Positions 47,532-58,200 of a stretch of 64,000 nt of DNA are shown in pieces. The stretch comes from Branchiostoma belcheri. Taxonomy: Eukaryota; Chordata; Leptocardii; Amphioxiformes; Branchiostomatidae. The stretch spans positions 3,262,028 through 3,326,027 of the forward strand of contig NW_017802713.1 in the NCBI RefSeq assembly GCF_001625305.1, read 5' to 3'. The translations under genes and the position numbers were made by a program. Each line of letters opens with the position of its first letter. Position 1 is the first letter of the stretch. Below the pieces are notes generated by a model that worked only from the letters and a program-made list of their open reading frames with translations, did not search any database and was not told the DNA's origin.

Positions 47532-48058
47532 TAGGCCTAAGGGGCAAATACGGCATGGGAAACATGGAAACATGCAGCCGCAATATTGCCAATAAAGCCT
47601 ACAAGTACAAAATCTCCTGAATCTGTTTCTTAGTGATGCAGTAACTTCTACAAATGCATAGTTCGGCATGTTGATGATTAAAACATCCAGTCCAGAATAA
47701 TATCCTAGAATGAAAAGTTACTCAACATGTAGAAACAAACAAATAAAAGTTCTTTCCCTGCCAATTCATTCATTATTTGTAATTGTCATTATATTGTGAC
47801 CTACGAAAACATGCCACATAGATCAATAAATACAGAAATATAAAATCATAGCCGACACTTTTATACCAAGATGCACAGAAGCTCCAAAGTACTACACGAT
47901 GCTTTCATCCTAACGGCTAGCGCTGAATTCAGGAAATCTCTCGATTACGCTATACCGTTTACCATAAATTCCAAGTGGCTACAACGCATTACTGCGTAGA
48001 ATTAAAACGACAAATATGCTCTACGTAGAATTACACTCTAGGGAACGGCAAATATGAT
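47532..48058. other. Intergenic, no recognised feature
   Basis: Nothing with clear coding potential or repeat ends; probably holds 3' untranslated sequence of one or both convergent genes. Confidence 0.4.
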
Positions 48059-48185
48059 CTAGGCACCAGGTACGGGACCTTACAAGTGTCTTCAGTCAGT
48101 CTTACATGCCTAGGCACCAGGTACGGGACCTTACAAGTGTCTTCAGTCAGTCTTACATGCCTAGGCACCAGGTACCGGACCTAAA
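48059..48185. repeat. 51-bp tandem repeat, 2.4 copies
   Basis: Units start CTAGGCACCAGGTACGGGAC at 48059, 48110 and 48161. Period and sequence resemble the 51-bp array at 50849-51330. Confidence 0.85.
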
Positions 48186-48767
48186 CACTTTAGATGGCAG
48201 ATCGTTAGCTGTTGCCTGAGATAAACAACATTTCCGACACCCACCAACGAGGAGGTCATCTGCCAAGGGTGTCATCCCCCATCCCCCTAAAGAAAGAAAG
48301 TGTTTTTGGTCCCCACAATACCGAAATTGTTGCTTACATCAACCACTAACTATGCTGATGCATAAGGCAGTAACATGGAACATTAAGTTGGGCCCCCTCA
48401 CCGACTAGGGAGTGTAACCCTAGTCAAGCCCAGTCACTGAGGTTCCACCCTCTGAACTTAACACAAAAAGAACAGAAAAAAATTGAGGGTCATGTAGTTA
48501 ATGTTCCATGCTGCTGTCATATGCACATGTAGGGCATAGAGAGTGGCTGTGCCCCGTTCTCGTGATGCCCAAAAAAGTTGCCTGACTGTTGTTAGTGAAC
48601 ATGTCAGGAACAGTAGAAACAGAGAAAACTTTAATTTGATTTATACTTCAACTGCCAAGCAAACATTTAAGGGCAACATTGACTCATACAAATCGGGCAA
48701 ACTAGTTATCCCCCAAAAAAAGAAAAGAAGTCAAGGTGTGTTTAGAGTCTCCGACCATCTTGCAGGT

Positions 48768-51700
48768 TCAGTCCTGGCGACATGTAGGACAGATGTACTG
48801 GTCCTGTGACACAATGTCTGCCACGTCCCTGGCACTGATCTTCACACAGCGGTAATGGTACCACTGTTCGCAGCGGTCGCACTGGATCATCTGAGAGTTG
48901 TCCTTGTACTGGCGGCAGGTACAGAATATTGACAGCTGGTGGAAGGTGGTCCGCTGGTGGGATGTGGCTGTGTTGGTGTGAGGGAACACAAAGCCAGGCT
49001 TTGGTCATGTGGGATCTGTCCTCTCACTTCTTCCAGTTTCTGTGTCATTTGGTTTTTCAGCTCTTCCATGTAGTCCTCATCTTGTAGGTGAAATGTGCAG
49101 TCGATGAGCTGTCTGAAGACACTAACACACTCATCTCTCAGCTTAAGCTTATTTGACCTCTTTCCCTCAGGCGGATCACATGATGAGGGCACATCTACAT
49201 CCATCAGTATGGTAGAGTCGGAACAGTTATCCTCGCTAACGTTGTGCTCAGTCAGTTCCTCAACTGACGGGTCAATGCCTTCACGGAGCTCAGCTACCTG
49301 TACGGTAAAAACATCCAAGATAAAAATGTACATTTCTCAATCTTCCTGTCTACATTTTGCACACATGGATTCCCCCTCTCCCTTTAGATGTTATCATGGA
49401 TTTTTTGTGTTTTCAATGATCCAATTGAAGAAAAAAAGGCAAATTGTGTAAGGGTGGGTTTGGTACATGTATTCGGATTGTACGTGTATTTCTCTTTGTG
49501 AAAAAAAAAGCATTTGCAAAATTACCGGTCCAATGACTGAATGGTTTCTGTGTTCTTCCAAAGAAGGAAACGTTGTGTGGAATTGGACCAGTGATTCCAC
49601 GGTGCCAGGGTCTGCTGCTATTGCGACCTTTAGTGCTTTTGAGGCATCCCTCCGCTTGCTTTTGGTGTTGCCTGTAATCTGGGGATGGAAAAGAGACATC
49701 AGCATATTAGCAGTCAGGTAAAAACATTTTTCTGTCCTGCATCACCAAAATGCTAGCAGTCATGGTTCAAAGCAAAAGTCCTTTTACACTTGAGAGTGCT
49801 TTACCTTGAACCCAGGGAATTTCAGCACCTGAGTTACCCGTAGTTGGACGGGACAATCTCTCTTCTTACTGGGTTGGAGGACTTTCCTCCTCTTGATGAA
49901 GACATGGTCTTCAAGCTAGTAAGAGAAAAGTGATATTTTATTTTCATATATTGTATCTTTATAGTCATACTAACCAGTTACATGAGACTGTTTTTTCTCT
50001 GTTGTTATTGTTGTGTTGTCTGTTATTCTGTCTGTGACTCAATCAACCCTGGCATTCTGACAACCATCTATCTCCCAAAAGAATAAATGGTATGTTAAAA
50101 AAACTTCCGACAACTTAAGGTCTGAGACCAAAGTTTTTTTTATGACTGAGAGAACAGATTGGCCATCATTCAAACATGAACAACAACATGGGCAATTTCG
50201 AGTAAAATTGGTGAGATGGGTAAGTTTATTTTGACTAGGGACCAGGTGTGGTACCTTACAGGTGAGATGGGTGAGTTTACTTTGACCCTGTCTATACGGA
50301 ACCACCCAAGGCGGTTTACATGTGGTTTACCCCGAAGCCGGTTTCAAGTGGCTCCGTCTGAACGGTCCGAAATCACATTGAAAGCGCCTTCGTCTGGAGC
50401 CACTTCTAGAGGTGGTTTCGAATCGGTTTCCCCGCATCGCGATTTGCGTCTGAACGCAATGTGATTTCAATGTGACTTCGCCTGGTCATGGATTACGGAG
50501 TGATATTTCTTTTTTTATATGCAATACCAACTTTTACGTGGCAGCAACTTAAAGAGCAGTAATGTTCAAATAATGTGTCCGTTCTAGGTCAAGCTTCACC
50601 GCCTCTGGCGGGACCACGTCGGCATTCGGCCGAGATACGCTGGGAGGGGGGCATCAGCAAGCAGGTCGTTGACCTCTGACATTTATAACACGCCGCCTTG
50701 CGTGTTATCATCAAACAGCAATAAATGTAGCTCAAGCGCATTATGTTCGGACACGGTTTCGCAGGTGTGTGTGGCACGTGGACCAGATGTGAGGAATGTG
50801 AGTTACCCGAATCGCGCCTTGGGTGGTTCCGTATAGACACGACCTTTGACTAGGGACCAGGTGTGGTACCTTACAGGTGAGATGGGTAAGTTTACTTGCA
50901 CTAGGAACCAGGTGTGGTACCTTACAGGTGAGATGGGTAAGTTTACTTGGACTAGGGACCAGGTGTGGCACCTTACAGGTGAGATGGGTAAGACAGTTTA
51001 CTTGGACTAGGGACTTGGACTAGGGACCAGGTGTGGTACCTTACAGGTGAGATAGGTAAGTTTACATGGACTAGGGACCAGGTGTGGTACCTTACAGGTG
51101 AGATAGGTAAGTTTACTTGCACTAGGGACCAGGTGTGGTACCTTACAGGTGAGATAGGTAAGTTTACTTGCACTAGGGACCAGGTGTGGTACCTTACAGG
51201 TGAGATAGGTGAGTTTACTTTGACTAGGGACCAGGTGTGGTACCTTACAGGTGAGATAGGTGAGTTTACTTTGACTAGGGACCAGGTATGGTACCTTACA
51301 GGTGAGATAGGTAAGTTTACTTGCACTAGGGACACACCAATTTAATTTGTTGGTTCTCGGATTTTTTCAGAAAAAGATGAAGCGACGGGGCGAAAAAAAT
51401 AAAAATAAAAACAGGTCTAGGCATCCTATTATAGGCTTAAATGCTATGAAATGAGCCATGAAGTCAACACAAAAGGCTGGGTTAAAATTTAAACATTGAA
51501 TTTTGAACTTTTAATCAAACCACTGCAATAATAGGTGGGAAAACTGTAACAACTAGGAAGAAAAGGACTTTCCTCAATTGTTTGGGGCAAAATCTGAGCA
51601 TTTTTCAGTTGATTCAGGACCAGAATCATTTTTTTTTTTTTTTTTTGCAAATCAGAAAAAAACGAAGAGGCGAATCCGAGAACCAACAAATTAAATTGGT

Positions 51701-54575
51701 GTGGCCTAGGGACCAGGTTTACTTGGACGGTGGTGGTATTTAGGCGCATCCCGGCATAGACGAATTATTTGAAATGTTCACTGACAATTCACATTAGATT
51801 ATTGCCAAAGTTTCTTTAGCATTTATGCCCAGTTTACCTGAATGCCGTCTTTACTGTACTCTGCAAAAACATTGTATACAAAATTTGGGTTATGGGGGAA
51901 AAAGGACAGGTGGATATTGAGAAGGGTAGGCCACTGTCACCTCTTACCTCCTGTTTGTCTTTTTGTGCCCGATAGCGCTCCTTCTTACGGACATCCCTAT
52001 CCGGTCCTTGATGGCAGTCGTATGTTTTTGTTGCGACGAGTTGAAATGGAATGCCATCGTACTGCACCCCTTTCAGCTCCCAATATGTCTGCTTGTGCTG
52101 AGAAGGTTGCACATCTGTAGTAAACACAATCAATCAGTCAATGATTTTATGAATCAGTCAATGATCTTTAATGAAAAACAATTAAAAAATGATTTACTTT
52201 CCAGATTAAGTCAGTGACTGACATGGATGATGGATGGAAATACATGTGGAAGAAAGTGTGCCTCATCAAACCAGTTCAGCTGCCTCCAGAACTTGTCCTG
52301 GTCATAACAAGAGGGACAGAACATTCTATAGGGAATCGGATAGATCGATATGAGGAAATTCTCTTGGTCCTTTGCACAAATCGAATAAAATATTGAACTG
52401 TGGACTATACCAACAATATACCAGGTAAAGGGAACAGGTCATCTGGTGATCACCATATAGGTGATATACACGTCATGTATGTAAGGCTATTACTTTACAG
52501 ACCAGGAGAGCATACTGTAATGTTGGAACTGGTAACATTTATGCTGTACATTTGCCTGTTGTTATACTAGTATTTCACTTCTTTATACTGGTGTGTTACT
52601 TCTTGTCCCACATGAAAGAGGAAGAGATGTCAATAATTGATTACAAGATGCACAGTGTATCATAAAATTAGTTATTACTACTAATATTAGCTGTTGTGCA
52701 TTTAAAGACGAAGTTCATCATCATGTTTACTGACAATTCCCTGTTTAGGCCATGTTGATTTGATTATATGGATGACATCCTCCTGGAGCCCCAAAACTGA
52801 TCATCATGCGCGCGTGCGAATAAAAAAAAGTTTTGCAAAAAAAAAAGTTGTTTTCATTATGAAATCTACGTGGTCATGTCAGGGTTGAACAAATGGAACA
52901 GAATATGGTTTGGCGAATAATCTAATCTTCAAGTTCATTTCCTTACAATTTCGTCTTTTTTCGTTTGATTTTGGCATTCTACGACATTGGTATAGTTTTT
53001 ACTTATTTTTTTGTAACTTACGGTATATTTTTGCTCATTTTGCAACTGTTTTGTACGATTTACAGTATGGTTGAAAACTTTTTTTTTTAAACAGCCGAAA
53101 ATTCATGCGCGCGTGTTATAGACACACAGAAAATATTCCAATGTCAAAGAAAAATATGTGAAAAATTAAGGATTTATTCTTTGGTGTACATCTATTTCAC
53201 AAGTTATTATAATATTACACAGTTTAGTATGCAATTATCATATTTTGGGTAAATGCTAGGCTTGAGAGAATCAGCTGACTTTGGAATGTGGATTGTTCAG
53301 TTAAACAGTAAATGCAGTATTTAAGAAAATGCTTGGTGGTCCTTTTTTCATCTTCCATTATTTTGTTAGACCAAGGACATTGTAAATTGTATAATGTCCT
53401 TGGTTAGACCAAGGCGTTTTTTTTTAACTCCATGGTTAGACCTGCCTCATGCTCGCCTGTTTCCAATTAGTTATGGTCTGATCAAAATATATATAGACTG
53501 GTTTATTGCAAACAACACATACTAATACATAGTACATGTAGTACAGTAGGTTAGAAGCTCTTTTGCAGCCAAAAGGCTGAATTGAACAGCTTTTACAATT
53601 GCAAACATATAACATTACATGTTTTAAAAATGTGTAACAGTGGGGGGTTTATAGGCGCTACCAACAGATCCGGCAAACAGGTCTAGACCTTTTCGGCCGA
53701 GCGGTTAGAGTGTCTGACTGGGGCCCGGGACCAGTGGGTTTTTACTGTCTCCTCTTGTTTCTTACAAATGTAAAGCACGGCATATATATAGCTTGTGCAT
53801 AAACATCACTGTTCTTGCGCAGAACTAGTGCACATTTTATGTTAAAATTACAACTACTAGAAGAAGACGAAAAAGACAAGTAAACATTCTTTTTCACCTT
53901 TCCTAAAGGGAATAACTTGAAGCACATTGTATTTAAACACAACACTTTTGTCTCAAACATTGTTTTAAACACAACACTTTTGTCTCAAACATTGTTTTAA
54001 ACACAACACTTTCGTCTCAAACATTGTTTTAAACACACCACTTTCGTCTCAAACATTGTTTTAAACACACCACTTTCGTCTCAAACATTGTTTTAAACAC
54101 AACACTTTCGTCTCAGACATTGTTTTAAACACAACACTTTCGTCTCAAACATTGTTTTAAACACAACACTTTCGTCTCAAACATAATTTGTTTTAAACAC
54201 AACACTTTCGTCTCAAACATTGTTTTAAACACAACACTTTAGTCTCAAACACCCGCACGCACTGACTATTTCGCTTTTGTATGCCCCGAGCAGCTATATG
54301 ACAACGCTAGTCATGCAGTTTTGGATTTCGCGCGAAAAGTTGATAGAAAGTGTTTGAAAGAAACCCTCACTCATTTCCCCGAAATCCTTCTCTTTGCGGT
54401 TGACAACAAACTTGGACGTGGTCTCCGCTTCTTCTCTGGACAACTTTTCCTCAAAACTGTCCACATGTGGAAAGATATGGTAACTTTCAGCATTCGCGGC
54501 CAAAGTTGTCGTCTGCTGAGGCAGAGCTGAGGAACGGAGCGGAGATAAAGCGTTCACGGCTAGTTTCGACGCCAT
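48768..54575 (-). CDS. CARF-like (ALS2CR8-type) protein with C-terminal PHD finger
   Basis: Minus-strand exons, in order: 54365-54575 (ATG at 54575), 51948-52114, 49805-49915, 49526-49678, 49028-49297, 48768-48953, giving about 365 residues. Exon 1 contains FEEKLSREEAETTSKFVV. Exon 2 contains QYDGIPFQLVATKTYDCHQG and GPDRDVRKKERYR. Exons 3-4 contain KKRDCPVQLRVTQVLKFPGF and SLEEHRNHSVIGP; this order of Cys/His motifs resembles the CARF/ALS2CR8 DNA-binding family or a related FAR1-like fold. The last exon is a PHD finger: CTC...CDRCEQWYHYRC...CPTC, a likely histone-tail reader. The protein is presumably nuclear. The last intron is only 74 nt, and the donor of exon 1 (G/GTTTCT) is weak, so the 5' end may need another exon. 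The PHD call is firm; the family name is tentative. Confidence 0.6.
50290..50838. mobile_element. hAT-like MITE inside the 51-bp minisatellite
   Basis: GTCTATACGGAACCACCCAA and the matching complement at the right end (GGGTGGTTCCGTATAGAC) are inverted repeats of about 24 bp. ACTTTGAC and CCTTTGAC outside the ends suggest an 8-bp target duplication, as in hAT elements. It splits one repeat unit from the main array. Confidence 0.6.
50849..51330. repeat. 51-bp minisatellite, nine copies
   Basis: Units of GACTAGGGACCAGGTGTGGT followed by ACCTTACAGGTGAGAT and GGTAAGTTTACTT; one more unit lies at 50216-50289, left of the MITE. The period is a multiple of three, so long open frames run through on both strands (WYLTGEIGKFT and SPVRYHTWSL patterns), but these are repeat artefacts. 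Each unit contains splice-site look-alikes on the plus strand. Confidence 0.95.
51330..51706. mobile_element. PIF/Harbinger-like MITE, family B
   Basis: The ends GGACACACCAATTTAATTTG and AAATTGGTGTGGCC are flanked by TAG on both sides (51327-51329 and 51707-51709). It has inserted into the last unit of the 51-bp array, whose remainder (GGACCAGG) follows directly. Confidence 0.75.
52115..52747. other. Intron stretch, no recognised feature
   Basis: The open frame 52214-52396 shows no family resemblance, and no repeat ends are seen. Confidence 0.5.
52748..53118. mobile_element. PIF/Harbinger-like MITE, family A, right end lost
   Basis: GGCCATGTTGATTTGATTAT at the left after TTA. The internal GCGCGTGCGAATAAAAAAAA and AAATTCATGCGCGCG blocks are typical of the family. 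Confidence 0.6.
53119..53634. other. Intron stretch, no recognised feature
   Basis: AT-rich. CCAAGGACATTGTAAATTGT is followed by its near-complement (ACAATTTACAATGTCCTTGG-like; about 53371-53412), a small hairpin. Confidence 0.4.
53635..53765 (+). mobile_element. SINE, second tRNA-derived family
   Basis: CTAGACCTTTTCGGCCGAGCG, then GGTTAGAGTGTCTGACTGG and GGACCAGTGGGTTTTTACTG match 63193-63362. Part of the tRNA-like middle is deleted here. Confidence 0.6.
53931..54252. repeat. 32-bp minisatellite, about ten copies
   Basis: Units of TTTTAAACACAACACTTTCG followed by TCTCAAACATTG, with single-base variants (TTTTG, CACC, CTTTAG) and one unit with an extra AATT. It lies in the first intron of the PHD gene, about 110 bp beyond its exon 1 donor. 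Confidence 0.95.
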
Positions 54576-55228
54576 GTTAAGGCCGCACAACACAGTATAC
54601 AAATGTATATGGGCGAACCCCGTCAAAAGTAGTACGGGTACAAAGTAAGTGCTGCACAATACTAGAGAAGGGTGCAGAGATTGTTCTGTGCATGGCATCG
54701 TGATGGGATCTGTGGTAAATGTTAGAGGAATACGTCAGTTTTGAGACTGTAAAAGTTGAATTATGGTGCGTGGTCAGTCGGCGTAGATTTGCGCTTTAAT
54801 ACTTGTACCGACTAGTACTGTGCGTTGGCTGCAGTTCCGTGACCTCCGCAGTGGCGCTAATAAAAGAGGGCGTGAGAACACAACATATTGTGTACCCCGT
54901 ACCCTGAAATTAAACATATCAAAATTCTGAACCTTGCTTGTGCACCCTACTATAATTTTTAGTGAGTCGAAATGAGTCACTTTGGGGTCCTTAACTATTA
55001 GAAATCCCCATAGGGCTAATACTGTGTTGTGCCGCCTTGAAATCTATCCCAGAACCGGAAACTGAATGCTTCGCTTCAATACCTCCCGTCAGCCCTTGCG
55101 CGGGTCAGAGGTGACTTCCGGTACCAGTTCACAGTTGCTATAGAAGCTGTTGTAAACAAGGTGGACTGAATTGAAGTTGAGCCCTAAAGTTGTCGGTGTA
55201 ATTCCCAGTCCACGCCAGTCTGTCAACC
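54576..55228. promoter_or_regulatory. Head-to-head intergenic region, PHD gene and NME7
   Basis: The two start codons (54575 minus, 55229 plus) face away from each other across 653 bp, which suggests a shared promoter. The segment 54935-55015 (GCACCCTACTATAATTTTTA, then GGGGTCCTTAACTA) recurs in NME7 intron 11 at about 62308-62375. Confidence 0.45.
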
Positions 55229-58200
55229 ATGGTAAGTTTTCTTTCATTGTAACGAGTGTTATTTTGATTTGATAGAGGGCTTTTGGGGGGTGTTCTTGAC
55301 TTATTACACAGGCATACGACTTTGCTTGTGGAAGGACTGGGAGTCAAGTCATTCGACTGAAGATAGAAAACTAACGTTTATATATGGTTCGTCAACACAC
55401 CCTTGCCTGCAAAGCTGGTGAATTTACGCCAAAGGGTGGTTACCGCTATGTACAGAAATGAATTTACTTTATTTAGAGGTGTAGAATCTGGCCAGGTGGT
55501 AATTATCTACTAGTAATGGTCAGTATACGTAAATTTGAAATAACGGGTGGGTGGGGAGGGGAGGTGTCCTAACTAAGCCCAATACCTAGTCCACATGTAA
55601 TATACTAATATACATGCCGTTTGTTGCTGTATGTTTGTCCCTTATATTTTGTGACAACCATTCATCCACGAGTATTATAAAAGAAATCATAAAATTATAC
55701 TATATCACTGCTTAAGTCTCCCAACCCATTCATTTTTGAAAGAGTCAAACAAGTCAATACCCACTGCCTCTAGAAAAGTAAAACCAACTTATGGCTTGTC
55801 TATAATAGCATAGTATGTACATGTATCATATGTTACCATGTTTCTCTTACTCTACTCTCTCGTCTGTCATGTATACGTACGTTATAGAGATAGAAATTTA
55901 GATTAATAGGACGTAGAACTTCATTTGGTTTTATGCCATTCCTCATGTCTGTCAATGTCTGTTTGCAATTAGCCTTCAGGCAAGAACTTGTAAATAAAGC
56001 TATCTAACTAATTACTGTATAAAAACTGTGATATCTTCTAACGGTAGTGTTTCACACTGTAGTTTGACAGCACACAACAGTCATGTCATGTGTTTTTTTT
56101 TCTCCCCTGCAGTCTACCGCCCAGGACGACCGTTACTCCTTCATTGCAGAGTGGTACGACCCGAATGCTGCTCTGATGAGGAGGTACCAGTTTCTCTACT
56201 ACCCCAAGGACAACTCCATTGAAATGGTGAGACCAAATAAATTTATGAATAAAAAAAAAAAATATGCCATGTAATGACAAAAATGTTTTGTAATGTCACT
56301 CCGGGCATGTTTTGACGTGTTGTTTTCTGATTGTCAGCCTTTTTGACATCCAGAGTTATTATTTTTTCTATTTTACAGAGGGTGATGCAGTTTATACTGT
56401 GTTGTATTTATGTTGTCATACCCACCTGAAAAAACATAATTTCAATGCGATGGGAAATGTGCCAAAATCTCGTGTCTCTAAACAAATTATAACAACATCC
56501 ATTCCAACATCCGAGTTCGGTGTTAGAATTTTTGAGAGCAGCCCATAGGAAATCTGTTCTAAAAAATGTGAATTATTCTACGTATACTATATCCTATATA
56601 TATGGAAGCCTGTGTGATATCACAAGGGCCGGAACACCCCCATCGAACCTTGTTGTGGCATGTGTAATATGACAATCATAGTACATGTGATGATGATGAT
56701 TAATATTTGCTTCCATTACAGTTTGACATCAAGAACCATCGTACCTTCCTGAAGCGTACTAAATATGAGGGAGTTAAGCAGGAAGACTTGTACATCGGCA
56801 GCACAGTGGAGGTCTTCTCTCGACAACTGCACTTTGTGGACTACGGAGACAACTTTACTGCCAAGAGCCTCGGTGACAAAAAGGAGAAGTAAGTACTTAG
56901 GCCACATTAGGCCACATTTTCAAGAAAAATAATGAAGTGGGCGGGCGAAAAATAAAAATAAAAACAAGCCTAGGCATCCTATTATGACCCAAAATGGTAC
57001 GATAGGAGCCATGAAGTCAACACACCAGGCTGGTTCAAAATTTAAACAATGAATTTTGAACTTTTAATGAAACCACTGAATTGAAAGATGGAATAACTGT
57101 AACAACTAGGAAGAAAAGGACTGTTTTCAACTGTTCAGGGCAAAATATGAGCATTTTGCAGTTGATTCCAGAATCTTTTTTGGACTTTTTTTTTTGCAAA
57201 TCAGAAAAAAATGAAGTGGGCAAATCCGTTAACCAAGAAATTAAATTGGTGTGGCCTTATAAACATTTAATGTGAAATGCTGTCATGTTTGTCAAGGCTT
57301 GAAACAACTTTTTAGAATCCCTTACATGGGGTCTGAACTTTGAAGCCTTTTTTTCTGAGGTTGCCCACTTTGCCCCATTTTGCAAAAAACTTGGTTGCAC
57401 AACAATATTTTAGTTTGCTGTTGAAACTTGTTGTTTATTCTAGAAAGGTAAGCTGTAAATGTAAGCCAGTCCACACTGTAAAGGTATCGCTCACATGCTG
57501 GCTGGTTTCTCCATGATTTCTTATTAGTTATCAGTAATTAACATGATTGAAAATAACGTGGTCCCCATGGGCAGGTATTGGGCCTTGAGCGGACCCAACT
57601 CAGGGCAGCCGCGGCCCCATTGGCCAGGTGGTCACCTTGGACATGTAAGCTTAATGCTAATGTTGGGAATGAGGAACATTTTTTTCGGACTGGGAAAAAG
57701 CAGCCACCTTGGCCAGGTGGCCAGTTTAAACTGTATTTTGGTCCCTTCAATGTAAAATGCTAATTGTGGTTATGATCTATGATTTCTATACAGTCATGCA
57801 TACTATTATAGTATATATGTTCAGGATGCAAAAGACCTTAAGCTGTTTCTGCAAATTCTGAAGAGTGTTCATTTCTTTACTCCAGGACCCTGGCTATGAT
57901 CAAGCCTGATGCAGTGGATAAGATGGGCCTGATTCTGGACATGATCAATCAGAAAGGATTACTGGTGACCAAGGCCAAGATGGTGTTGTTGTCAAGGTAG
58001 GTTATTGACACAGGTTTTTATATCGTTCATAGTTATGTGTTGCCTCTAGGACTCGTTACACACCATTGATATAATTTATTTATATTTATTGGTTTATTAA
58101 TGTATCAACAACAACTTATCTCACAGCCTTGAATGCAGGGCTGAATTCCGATGGTTGTTTACAACTTAAACCATTAATTAATAGTAGGGTAATATACAAA

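Noticed and set aside
50973-51345. Open frames of 104-120 residues on both strands with 17-residue repeats
   Set aside because: The 51-bp unit is a multiple of three, so frames stay open by chance; there is no family resemblance and it lies in an intron.
53931-54252. Evenly spaced 32-bp repeats that could suggest a CRISPR array
   Set aside because: There are no unique spacers; units are directly tandem, and the setting is a eukaryotic intron.
57538-57763. Frames around TGGCCAGGTGG repeats in NME7 intron 3
   Set aside because: Short degenerate repeats; NME7 exons on both sides join without it.
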